A DNA stretch of 29,837 nucleotides from Ramicandelaber brevisporus (taxonomy: Eukaryota; Kickxellomycota; Ramicandelaberales; Ramicandelaberaceae). Position numbers and translations under genes: made by a program. The stretch covers positions 2,080 through 31,916 of the forward strand of contig MU602916.1 of assembly GCA_025201865.1 (NCBI GenBank), written 5' to 3'. Shown here piece after piece: positions 8,979 through 16,958 of this stretch. A model generated the notes under the pieces. That model was given only the letters and a program-made list of their open reading frames with translations, did not search any database and was not told where the DNA came from. Position 1 is the first letter of the stretch. Each line of letters begins with the position of its first letter.

Positions 8979-9736
8979 CTCTGTCTGTCTCTCTCTCTAA
9001 GTAGCAACAAACGTGGATAAACGTGGACAAAGTGGAGGTGACGAGTAGAGGGTAACACGTCGGCAAAGTCGGTGCCGAAGAAGAAAGAAAGAAAGAAAGA
9101 AAAACAACAAACAAGGAGGAGGGAGGAAGGTAAAAAGAAAAAAGAAATTATGCAGAAGAAGAAAGTATGATGGGATGAGGACTGGAGAAGGACATCTATC
9201 TTGCTGTGATGGTAGTTGGGGGTGAGGTGGAGGTGGAGGTGGAAGTTGGGGGGTTATATGATGCAACGTGTGCAGTATCTATTTGACTGAACAGACATGA
9301 CGCCGCACAACTTGACACGATTGCGGTGGTGGTTGCTGTAGTGGTGATTGTGGTGGTGGTTGTTGTGGTGGCGACGATTGCGGCGGTAACATCTTTCGCA
9401 ATTGCGAACTGATCAACCGCGCGCACATCACCTACCTCCACACATCCTCCTCCTCCCTCTCCTTTTCGGTGATGACATGTCACTCCAAGGAGAAAGGGAG
9501 GAAAGTGATCAGAGCTTGTAGCAGGGTAGTGACCCCGCCAAAAGTGACTGATAGAGCTCAGACACGTAAGCTCGTAATTCCTCTTGAGTGCTACTACTAC
9601 TGCTGCTACTACTGCTACTGCTACTCATCAAGTCGGAAACCTGCTGTCAGTTGTGGGAATAAAAGGAGAAAATGGTATTAAATGTTTGTTTCTTGTTTGT
9701 TTCCGTTTGACAGCTCATTCATCATCATCATCATCA
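8979..9736. promoter_or_regulatory. BET4 upstream region, microsatellite-rich
   Basis: No gene is supportable. The region contains a (GAAA)n run at about 9083-9106, GGT/GTG-rich DNA at 9210-9390, a TAC/TGC trinucleotide array at about 9590-9630 and the start of an ATC run near 9718. A minus-strand frame of about 95 codons here translates mostly to Thr runs and is probably a product of the trinucleotide array. Confidence 0.45.
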
Positions 9737-11315
9737 TCAATCGCATTCGACACTGTAGCTGACAAGCTCAACTTTGATGTGTGGGTAACGCTCTTGCCAG
9801 CTGTGCTGCTCCTCCTCTTCATCCCAGCCAATCATCTTGAATACCTCAAGGTTCGGAAAGAGAGTCAGCAGTGCGTTAAACTGATTTTGGTCCAAGGCGT
9901 GGTGTCCCACAGATGCAGCCAGAGTCTTGAGCGACATGCTCCGAATGCCCGTACCATCTTCTAGATCCAGCTGTTGCAATTGAAGCGATGCCAGTTTAAG
10001 TGTTTTCAAATTTGGCGCCATGAGCAGCAGAAATCGCAATACACTTTTTGGAAGGACTGTCGTTGAGTGTCTACCTTGACTTGCACACAGCACAACTTCC
10101 TTCAAGTTCGATAGAGGAGACGTTTCTGCCACGTACTGGCGCTGTTCGATAAACGTGGTGTTACCAATGTCTTTGATTGTCAATACCTCCAAATACTTTA
10201 AAGTTTGAGCAATGACACCAACGTCAATCGCAACCAACATCTCACTCACTCAACCGGAGTCTCTTGGTGTTCCTAAAGCTGTTCAATGTGTGTTCCAATA
10301 ACCCAGCATCTTTATAACTGCACAGCTCCAAATCAACAACGCTCATCCATTTGTGTTGATGGAGCAATGTCAAGAAGCCGTTGTCTTGACCGTCTGCAAA
10401 GCTCAACCTTACTTGGCGAAGTGCTGGCAACATTGACGGATCCAGTCCCTCAATTCCGTCGTAGCTAATTAGGTGAGTATCACCATGTGCATGAGTCTGT
10501 GTTATAGATAATGACTCCAACCGTGGATAAACCACACTACAGTCCCCAAAGAATAAACCACATTGATTGTGCAAATGCGCAAGTACTGGTATTGCATGAA
10601 TCGAGAGTTCTACCAACATTGTTGCAAATTTTGACATTGCAAACTGAGATGATGACACTCCCAATTGCTCATCATACATTCCGAGTGTGATTGAGTGTTG
10701 TGTGGGGTTAATGGCTGACCCAACGATGGCATCCAGAAGCTGGCCAGATTCACTAGATGAATACAAGATGCTCCAATACACAGCAGTGTTTTGACCTCGA
10801 GATTCGGCACAGCGAGCCCAATCCACAATCTTCAATCCCCTCGTGAGCTCGGATTCGAGATCACTTTCAAAGGCTACATTTAACTTTTGTAAGCTGAGTA
10901 ACTGATCACTGCTACCACCACTGTCTAATTTGAAGAGAGTTTCAATCACTGGGCTTGATCGTATTGTGAGCTTCTTTACGTTTGGTATCCAAATCCCACA
11001 GGTTTCTGTATCAGTGTATCGGCCCAGTTCAGCAACTCTGACCAATGGGCCATACTTGGACCAAACTTTTGCTGGCAAACACATAAGCTTGAAGCGACCA
11101 TCGATACGGCGCCATACTGCTCGAGAGAACGCGTCGTGCAACAGGGAGTTTGCTGTGAGAAGTTTGGCAGCTTCGCCTTGTGTGAGCCAAATGCCAATCT
11201 CTTCTAGTAGCTCGAAAGGTAAGCCGAGAAAAGGGAACGAGCCACTGGCGTCGGTATTGACTTCGGCTACTGCAGCAACGGTTGGTGAGATGCTCGGTAT
11301 AATTTCAAACAGCAA
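9737..11315 (-). pseudogene. F-box/LRR protein gene, frameshifted and lacking an ATG
   Basis: Two minus-strand frames together encode one F-box/LRR-like protein of about 520 residues. The upstream frame has an F-box-like helix set (LPFELLEEIGIWLTQGEAAK, then AVWRRIDG) and leucine-rich repeats, and stops at 10242 just after NTKRLRLSE. The downstream frame resumes at about 10240 with MLVAIDVGVIAQTLKYLEV and ends at 9737. The break is a tandem GTGA duplication; counting one copy fewer restores a continuous repeat. A second defect is that no ATG occurs on this strand between 11433 and about 11160 in a usable position, and the first in-frame Met (FKLM) lies after the F-box. It is paralogous to the divergent gene at 11450. 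Family role: F-box proteins recruit substrates to SCF ubiquitin ligases. A sequencing error, non-AUG initiation or splicing are alternatives. Confidence 0.7.
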
Positions 11316-11449
11316 AAGGACAGCAGACCACGAGGGTGTCTGTTGTGAGATGAGAGGTATGCTGCGGAGACTTGCCCAGATCGTGGCTTGTACAGTGCTG
11401 CTCCTCGAACTCTGATAGTTATTTTTTTCTCATCTAGTACCTTCTCGCC
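11316..11449. promoter_or_regulatory. Short divergent spacer between the two F-box paralogues
   Basis: Only about 135 bp separate the head-to-head paralogues. The spacer includes a T-run at about 11421-11428. The minus-strand frame remains open through most of it without any ATG. Confidence 0.4.
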
Positions 11450-13051
11450 ATGACCACTGAACGCGCCAGCATCTCCGGAGTTGAACCTGTTGCCGACCAC
11501 TTCAGACTGCTCGATCTACCGTTTGACCTGCGAGAGTATATCTCGCAGTTCGTTGACAGAAAAACGGCTGCTCGTCTTCTAACTCTGTCGTCTGGCTTCC
11601 ACGAGTTGCTCGCGCGCAGTGTCTGGCGTTGCATTGACAAAAATGTCTTCAACAGCAATGTTTCCAATGAAACTCGCACGTCAGCGTTCGCACGATATGG
11701 CCGCCTCGTTCGCCGCGTTGACATTCAACGCCCACTCGATGAATTGGACCACAGCATCGACCTCAGCCAGCAGCTGCCGAATGTGACTGTATACAAACTT
11801 GATGTTGGCAATGATGGGAGCAGCAACGAACAAGCTCTTCATTTGATTAAAGCAGTGTCAGGCCTCCACGGATTACGGTCGCTGGAAGTCGTTTTCGACA
11901 CTTATTCTCTTCAATTCTGCTTGGAACCTCTTGCCGATGCATTGGTTAGTCGACAGCAGAATCAGAGCTGGCAGCGTCTCCAGAGACTCAAACTTGATTT
12001 TAAGTCATATAAAGCTAACTGTCCATGGTCTGGCATGGCTGATTTTGTGGCAAAAGTCACACCGTTGCAGATTGACGACTTCGAGATTGCCCCACAAGGC
12101 CATAGCTCTTTATACCCTACAGCTGAACAAATAGCGCTAATTGCCCCTCATCTTACTAGTGTACCCTTTATCTACACCCCAAAATGTCTTCCAAAGTGTA
12201 AAGCTCACCACAATAGCATTATCTACAGCCCACAGAGTCCATCTGGAAATGGAGAGCCAGTTGTGTTCTCACAATTGGAGATCCTTGATGTCAAACTGTG
12301 CTGTGCATCCTCTACAGTCCATGACTATGTCGATTTTACTCCAGCGAAATTTCCCCGAGTTGAAACAATGAACTTTTACGTAATTAAGTGTGGACGAGAC
12401 ATAATGTCTAAGGATCCAATGTTTATGCATCCAGTCCTCAGCCACTGTTGGCCAACTGTATCAAACATGAAACTTCATGGAATTGACTATTCGTCCATAT
12501 TATATTCAATACTGGACCTTCATCCACAGGTTATAAATCTCCATGTCGAAACCGATAACTTTGGATTCATCGCTCCCCAGGGTAATCACTTCAGTTTGGC
12601 AGATATAGTAAAGAGACTCCCAATGTTAGACAAACTTAACATTGAACTCAATAGAGAGGACATATTTTATGGTGGATCTGCAAATGATGCTAACGGCAGC
12701 GAAGACAGTGATTTAGTGTACATTAAGAATTCACAATTGAGGAAAATTCTGGTTGGTAGTTTATTTCTGACAAGTGGCTGCTTGGAGATGCTTTACATGC
12801 TGCCCAAGTTGAAACTGCTCATGATTGCGTCATGTGATTTGGATGATCCGGAAGGTACACTTGAAAAGTTTGAACGGATTAAACAACTTAACAGCACGAT
12901 GGACAGTGGCAAATATGGAGCAAGTATTGAGTCTATACATTTTGGTTATATTGACTTTGAACACAGTCCATGGTGGTCGATAGAGATGGTTATTGCGATA
13001 GCGGCTGCCGCTCCAAACATTTATGAAATGGGCAAGTCCACAAGGCTATAG
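11450..13051 (+). CDS. F-box/LRR protein, C-terminus replaced by transposon-derived codons
   Basis: The 533-residue product starts at an ATG (MTTERASISG). An F-box-like domain covers about residues 19-62 (LLDLPFDLREYISQFV, then LLARSVWRCID) and is followed by diverged leucine-rich repeats. At 13029 the host gene is cut by the transposon. The last codons (MGKSTRL, then TAG) lie inside the element's terminal inverted repeat. The uninterrupted 3' end is present beyond the gap at 16189-16332 and supplies PNIYEIEFDDYTSELISAV and a further stretch to a TAA, about 42 residues that the interrupted form lacks. The intact protein would be about 568 residues. Likely role, by family only: substrate adaptor of an SCF ubiquitin ligase. 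The substrate is unknown. It is paralogous to the decayed gene on its left. Confidence 0.75.
   Translation: MTTERASISGVEPVADHFRLLDLPFDLREYISQFVDRKTAARLLTLSSGFHELLARSVWRCIDKNVFNSNVSNETRTSAFARYGRLVRRVDIQRPLDELDHSIDLSQQLPNVTVYKLDVGNDGSSNEQALHLIKAVSGLHGLRSLEVVFDTYSLQFCLEPLADALVSRQQNQSWQRLQRLKLDFKSYKANCPWSGMADFVAKVTPLQIDDFEIAPQGHSSLYPTAEQIALIAPHLTSVPFIYTPKCLPKCKAHHNSIIYSPQSPSGNGEPVVFSQLEILDVKLCCASSTVHDYVDFTPAKFPRVETMNFYVIKCGRDIMSKDPMFMHPVLSHCWPTVSNMKLHGIDYSSILYSILDLHPQVINLHVETDNFGFIAPQGNHFSLADIVKRLPMLDKLNIELNREDIFYGGSANDANGSEDSDLVYIKNSQLRKILVGSLFLTSGCLEMLYMLPKLKLLMIASCDLDDPEGTLEKFERIKQLNSTMDSGKYGASIESIHFGYIDFEHSPWWSIEMVIAIAAAAPNIYEMGKSTRL
13026..13029. repeat. Left target-site duplication, AAAT
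   Basis: AAAT directly precedes the left transposon end and is repeated at 16084-16087. The empty site at 16202-16205 has a single copy, which proves the duplication. Confidence 0.9.
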
Positions 13052-13055
13052 TAAA
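13030..13055 (+). repeat. Left terminal inverted repeat
   Basis: GGGCAAGTCC is followed by a diverged inner part that ends in AGTAAA. It supplies two consecutive stop codons, TAG and TAA, to the interrupted F-box frame. Confidence 0.88.
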
Positions 13056-13059
13056 CAAA

Positions 13060-13100
13060 GTTCAGGGATTTTATTTTTTTATTTTTTTTTTTTAGAAAAA
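13060..13100. other. T-rich subterminal tract with minus-strand AATAAA
   Basis: A T-rich run just inside the left TIR contains AATAAA on the minus strand at 13078-13083 and 13070-13075. It could terminate the transposase transcript, about 480 bp after its stop codon. Confidence 0.35.
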
Positions 13101-13179
13101 ATTTACAATTAACGACAACAAAAGAAGAGAGCAGACGACGGTCGGCAACTATGTCGCGCTGCCGACAACGAGCTCGGCT

Positions 13180-13560
13180 GGAGGCATGGACGGCCAGGGG
13201 TGCGCGGAGAAAAGACTGACTGCGAGTGTAGACGCAGCTGGGGGAGGAGGGCAGGCTGATCCCAAGCAATGCATATCTGGTTGATCAGGCCAGACAGCGC
13301 CTGCCACCTCGTCTCTTCTCTACGCACCTCCGGATGGAGGCACGAATGGCCAGGATGAACGGCCACAGAACGATGCGCGATGAAGACGCATAGCACTGCG
13401 CGTCATTGAGCAGATGGATGCGCGGGAAGAAGACACTGCGAGTGTAGATGCAAAGATACACACTACGCAGCTGGGGAGGAGATGCAAGCCGATCCCAGGC
13501 GCCGTTTGGTTGATCAATCCAAACAGATGCTGCGACCTCGTCTCTTCCCCGCGCATACTC
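13180..13560. repeat. Two diverged direct repeats in the transposon's left subterminal region
   Basis: Segments at about 13180-13330 and 13336-13560 share several blocks in the same order: GGAGGCA..GGCCAGG, then GCGCGG..AAGAC, ACTGCGAGTGTAGA, CAGCTGGGG, TGATC, and CCTCGTCTCTTC. They are clearly a tandem duplication that has diverged by substitutions and indels. They lie downstream of the transposase stop. Confidence 0.75.
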
Positions 13561-13562
13561 AT

Positions 13563-15830
13563 TTACTCAGTGCCGGCAATGTTACTAGCCTCAACTTGTC
13601 TCTTCGGTGGTCGACCGCGCCGTTTCGGTGCAGCTGGTGGAGCCGCAGGAGCCGCAGCACTTCTCGGTGGTCGACCGCGCCGTTTCGGTGCAGCTGGTGC
13701 AGCTGGTGGAGCGGCCGGAGCGGCAGCACTTCTTGGTGATCGACCGCGCCGTCTCGGTGCCGCTGGTGGCCTGGCAGGGGCCGCAGGTGTGCGACGCCGG
13801 CGTGCTGGCTCGGCGGGCTGGGTGGGAGTCCGATTAAGCCCACCACGAATACGCAAGACGGTTGAAACCTGCGAAGTGAAGCCACTTATGCCCGTGCCAT
13901 CATCATCAGCTTGGTTGCGCACAGGGGCACGCTTGTCCTTGCGCGTGTCCGCCACGTCCTCCAAGGCTGCATTGATGCGTAAACCTTCGGCATTACTCCT
14001 GTGGTGTCCAAGCAGATCCACTGAGGGAGCCGGCGCTGCATTTGGTCGGCGGCCGCGGCCAGCTGGAACTGGAGCTGGAGCTGCGGCGACTGGTGGCGAC
14101 GGCGACGGCGGCGCATCGGTGCAGCGAGTATACTTCAAATACTGCCGCACACCTTCGAACTTGAGGCGCTTGATTCGGTCGCTGGTTGAGTCACGGTCTT
14201 GGCGCTCATAAACAATCTGGAATACATTGTCAGAATGGAAAGCAGAGAGCTTCGGAATTGGATTGGCAGGATTGTTGGCAGCCTCCTGAATAGCCTTTTC
14301 ATTAGCCTCTTTGGCGGCCTTTAGCTTCTCTTCAAAGACCTCTTTGATGTTGTCGAGCGTGGCAATGCTTCTTGACTGGCGCGCAATGTTAAACCAGGCG
14401 GACAGAGTGCCAAACAGTCCATCTACCGGCCCTTTGCCATGCTGCTCTGCGTGGTACTGGACCACCACCTTGAGGCCCGGGCGCTGTGCTGGAAGCGTGA
14501 AAAGAGTGTGATAAAGCACTTCTCCACACCTGAAGTGGCCAGCGCAGTCGAACCAGAAGCTAACCTTGTCGACGTCCTGGAGAATCTCGTGCTGCATGAG
14601 AATGTCAATTCCATCGCGTGTAAAGCGAGCGTCATGAGAGAGAATGTTACTGAAGATGTTGAATGCAAATCTCTTGGGCCGACCGTCAACCAGCTTGACA
14701 ACGACAGCGCCTAAATGGCTCACCTGATCTCTGCTGTAGTAGTCATGGCTAGTTTCTCTATCACCAACACCAACAGCCCAGTTCTGCTTATAATCTAAAG
14801 TCACCACGGCTTGGCCAGGCAGCGGGTTCTCCATCTGATTCTTGTATTCACTGTGTTGCACTTCTACATCTCTTCTGTGGATTGTCGCCAAATTAAGCTG
14901 TGACTGTAATTGATTCATGAGTGTTTGCTGCTGCTCAATCTGTCTGCTAATTTGCCCTCTTGTAGTGTCATCATTTTCATTGGCATTTAATCTAGCTTCC
15001 AGGCTCGCAATCTTGCTGTTGATTGTTCTTTGTTGGGACTCCAGTTTCTTTGCAATCTCGCACTGTGTGCATAAATCTGACTTGCTGCGAGCAGGACAGC
15101 AATTAGATGGCCAGTTTTTGAAGAATACAGTGCGCTTTAATGCACGGTCACCATGAGCTGCTGCGTACAAATTATACATCTCGGTCTTTGTTCCATTGTA
15201 CACGAAGATTGCATCATCTTTGGCATTCTTGTGGACTGTGATTCGTGAATTGTCGCATACAAATTTCCGCATAGTGTCGATCTTCTGCTGATAATCTGCT
15301 GGTCGCCGAGATGGTGGGCTGTTCAACTCCAAAGGAAAATTGGCAGCATTCACTTTTTCACTAGCGAGTGAATATTGATTGCTAGAGAAAATGAAGCCAA
15401 TTTCTTCGAGTGTTTCTCTCCCAAGTGGCACCAAACACGCAAGAATGGATGACTTCTGGCCAGGCTTGGCATTGTCATGAAGAATCTTGAGGTTGCTGAG
15501 CATGGCTTTGATGGGCTGTGGTGGAATGAAGTTGCGGCTGAACGGACTGTTGTTGACTGTGGCGAGATCCTGCACTAGTTGGTCCGCAGAATCATCATTC
15601 TTTGTGAGTGCATTAACGGCATTTCGCACATACCTCCTCGCTTTACTTTGTGTTGTTGTTGAGGCATTGCTGTATTTGCCCTGTGTTCGGAAGCCAAAGC
15701 TGGTGGATGGGCGAGTTCTGGTGTTGGTGCTGCCGCTACCGCTGGTGCTGCGGCTGGTGGGGGAAGGAGCGATAGTGGCGCTGTTGTTGTTGTTGTTGTT
15801 GTTGGAAAAAAGACGAATGATGGATAGCAT
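13563..15830 (-). CDS. Transposase with zinc-binding motif, DDE-like core and AT-hooks
   Basis: The protein has 755 residues from the ATG at 15830. The frame is open to 16001 but without another ATG. A Ser/Asn/Thr-rich N-terminus leads to a putative zinc site, CCPARSKSDLCTQC (C254 and C257), then a coiled coil at about 260-320. The candidate catalytic core is VVTLDYKQNWAVG (D346), VSFWFDCAGHFRC (D428) and YHAEQHGKGPVDG (E462 and D470). D346, D428 and E462 have DDE-like spacing; D470 is the other candidate third residue. The C-terminus is Ala/Pro-rich with three AT-hook-like motifs at about 693, 716 and 736 (RRRGRSPR, KRRGRPPR, KRRGRPPK), the last two canonical. The D..N, WxD and HGKGxxDG signatures resemble a eukaryotic transposase lineage I associate with cnidarian and insect elements. 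The frame is intact and lies entirely between the TIRs, so the element may be autonomous. Confidence 0.8.
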   Translation of the reverse strand: MLSIIRLFSNNNNNNNSATIAPSPTSRSTSGSGSTNTRTRPSTSFGFRTQGKYSNASTTTQSKARRYVRNAVNALTKNDDSADQLVQDLATVNNSPFSRNFIPPQPIKAMLSNLKILHDNAKPGQKSSILACLVPLGRETLEEIGFIFSSNQYSLASEKVNAANFPLELNSPPSRRPADYQQKIDTMRKFVCDNSRITVHKNAKDDAIFVYNGTKTEMYNLYAAAHGDRALKRTVFFKNWPSNCCPARSKSDLCTQCEIAKKLESQQRTINSKIASLEARLNANENDDTTRGQISRQIEQQQTLMNQLQSQLNLATIHRRDVEVQHSEYKNQMENPLPGQAVVTLDYKQNWAVGVGDRETSHDYYSRDQVSHLGAVVVKLVDGRPKRFAFNIFSNILSHDARFTRDGIDILMQHEILQDVDKVSFWFDCAGHFRCGEVLYHTLFTLPAQRPGLKVVVQYHAEQHGKGPVDGLFGTLSAWFNIARQSRSIATLDNIKEVFEEKLKAAKEANEKAIQEAANNPANPIPKLSAFHSDNVFQIVYERQDRDSTSDRIKRLKFEGVRQYLKYTRCTDAPPSPSPPVAAAPAPVPAGRGRRPNAAPAPSVDLLGHHRSNAEGLRINAALEDVADTRKDKRAPVRNQADDDGTGISGFTSQVSTVLRIRGGLNRTPTQPAEPARRRRTPAAPARPPAAPRRRGRSPRSAAAPAAPPAAPAAPKRRGRPPRSAAAPAAPPAAPKRRGRPPKRQVEASNIAGTE
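13600..13765 (-). repeat. Tandem repeat encoding the AT-hooks
   Basis: Three units of 60 and 72 bp each contain GGTCGACCGCGCCGTTTCGG or a close variant (read on plus) and encode KRRGRPP-type motifs joined by Ala/Pro spacers. Unit length is a multiple of three, so the repeat number can change without frameshift. Confidence 0.8.
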
Positions 15831-16057
15831 GATTGTTGTTGCGTCCGTCTGCTTTATGTAATTGTGAGTGTACAGGTTGGAAGGTGGTGGTTGTGTAGAA
15901 GGCAAAGCTGGCCGCTTCGCTTCCTCGCTCGTTGTCGCGACAGCGTGCTGCTCGTTGCTGCGGGTTGCTGCTCGTCGCCACAGTTCGTCGTCGTGAAGCA
16001 ATTGAAAAAAAAAAAATTTTGAAAATTTTTAAATTGACTATACTTTGCCCGTGCGCT
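15831..16057 (-). promoter_or_regulatory. Transposase leader and promoter region inside the element
   Basis: About 250 bp lie between the right end of the element and the transposase ATG. An A-tract next to a T-tract is found at 16006-16031. No clear TATA box was found. Confidence 0.35.
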
Positions 16058-16083
16058 TTTACTCGATCCAGGCGGACTTGCCC
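16058..16083 (-). repeat. Right terminal inverted repeat
   Basis: Read on the minus strand, the end is GGGCAAGTCCGCCTGGATCG followed by AGTAAA. The first 10 bases are identical to the left end. The first 20 bases match the end of the small element at 18340 at 18 positions. Confidence 0.88.
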
Positions 16084-16178
16084 AAATAGAGTTTGATGAT
16101 TACACATCAGAATTAATATCAGCTGTTCGCAAATATCTCCCCAACGTTGATCTCCCACTCGAGGGCTTTAGAAATGAT
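16084..16178 (+). other. Host F-box 3' flank, right side of the filled site
   Basis: The sequence starts with the right AAAT duplication and continues the F-box coding sequence (EFDDYTSELISAV). It breaks off at the gap. As read, it is identical over 95 bp to 16202-16296. Confidence 0.85.
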
Positions 16179-16188
16179 NNNNNNNNNN
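16179..16188. other. Assembly gap of ten N
   Basis: Ten N separate two overlapping versions of the same locus. The sequence on the two sides overlaps rather than abuts, so the gap is a failed merge and its length is not real. Confidence 0.95.
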
Positions 16189-16332
16189 CCAAACATTTAT
16201 GAAATAGAGTTTGATGATTACACATCAGAATTAATATCAGCTGTTCGCAAATATCTCCCCAACGTTGATCTCCCACTCGAGGGCTTTAGAAATGATGATG
16301 ATGGCGATCAGGATTCTACTAGCATTAATTAA
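16189..16332 (+). other. Empty-site copy of the F-box gene 3' end
   Basis: After the gap the sequence begins with the 17 bases found at 13013-13029, immediately left of the insertion. It continues without the transposon and with a single AAAT. It encodes PNIYEIEFDDYTSELISAVR and on to an acidic tail (NDDDGDQDSTSIN) and TAA at 16330-16332. The decayed paralogue ends in a comparable segment (FPNLEVFKMIGWDEEEE), so this is the family's true last repeat. Confidence 0.85.
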
Positions 16333-16958
16333 GAAGGTAACGATGGTGATAATAGCGACGATAATGATGATTAAGAAACTGATGATTAAGAAACTGATAA
16401 AATCTTGATAATTTCAGCTACTCCATCTTCCTCTGTTTATCCCATTTATCTATTTTAAAGCCAATATTCTTCTGACAGCTTCTTTGAGAGTCGAGCGTCT
16501 CGGTTAGAATTGCACGAGTCGAGCGGCTCGGAATGTGTTTCACTCGCAGAACTTCCTCACTCTCCATTTTTTTACTTGTTGTTCCCAATGGCTACCCAGC
16601 CTTTCCGTAACCTTGATTACTATTGGGATGGTTGTGAATGGCGACGTGAAGTCTATTCTTGTTGGCCGACTTCTAGAACGAACACGATTGGCTGGAAAAC
16701 TGGTCGGATCAGAGTTGCCCAGACTGTGCATGTTCCACAGTCCAATAAAGGCTTTATTTTTATAATTCAGTCTTACAACCCTCATCACAGAAAAAGAAAC
16801 TCAGATGTGCTGAATGAGCACTCCGCGCCGACTGACATCACATTATTCACACCCAGCTTTTCATTCCCCACGAACTACTTGTTACACTTTATTATTCTTT
16901 TTTCCGGCTTTTCCCTCAACGACTTGACAACCGATACTCACTACACTCGACACTGGCG
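16333..16958. promoter_or_regulatory. Intergenic region upstream of the membrane protein
   Basis: A GATGATTAAGAAACT unit occurs twice in tandem at about 16362-16391. Two similar blocks, GTCGAGCGTCTCGG and GTCGAGCGGCTCGG, occur at about 16490-16530. A plus-strand frame from 16510 into the next gene has no recognisable protein features and is not called. Confidence 0.45.

Larger units (their letters stand above)
13030..16083 (-). mobile_element. Complete DNA transposon, 3054 bp, inserted in the F-box gene
   Basis: The element starts GGGCAAGTCC and ends GGACTTGCCC. The terminal inverted repeat is perfect for 10 bp and, as read by eye, matches at 20 of the first 26 positions, sharing an inner AGTAAA. 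It is flanked by a 4-bp AAAT duplication, and the uninterrupted target sequence is present at 16189 onwards. It encodes one intact transposase on the minus strand, with about 470 bp of non-coding DNA containing diverged direct repeats at its 3' side and a 253-bp leader at its 5' side. A 4-bp A/T-rich target duplication with G-R-G termini is what I recall for Sola-type elements (Sola2). This is a suggestion, since the family cannot be assigned without a search. Confidence 0.9.

Noticed and set aside
9196-9483. Minus-strand 95-codon frame with long Thr runs
   Set aside because: It consists mostly of translated GGT/GTG trinucleotide DNA, with no signal peptide or conserved motif.
13030-16083. 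Retroelement or Helitron origin of the insertion
   Set aside because: There is no reverse transcriptase, poly(A) tail, LTR or helicase motif. TIRs and a target duplication are present instead.
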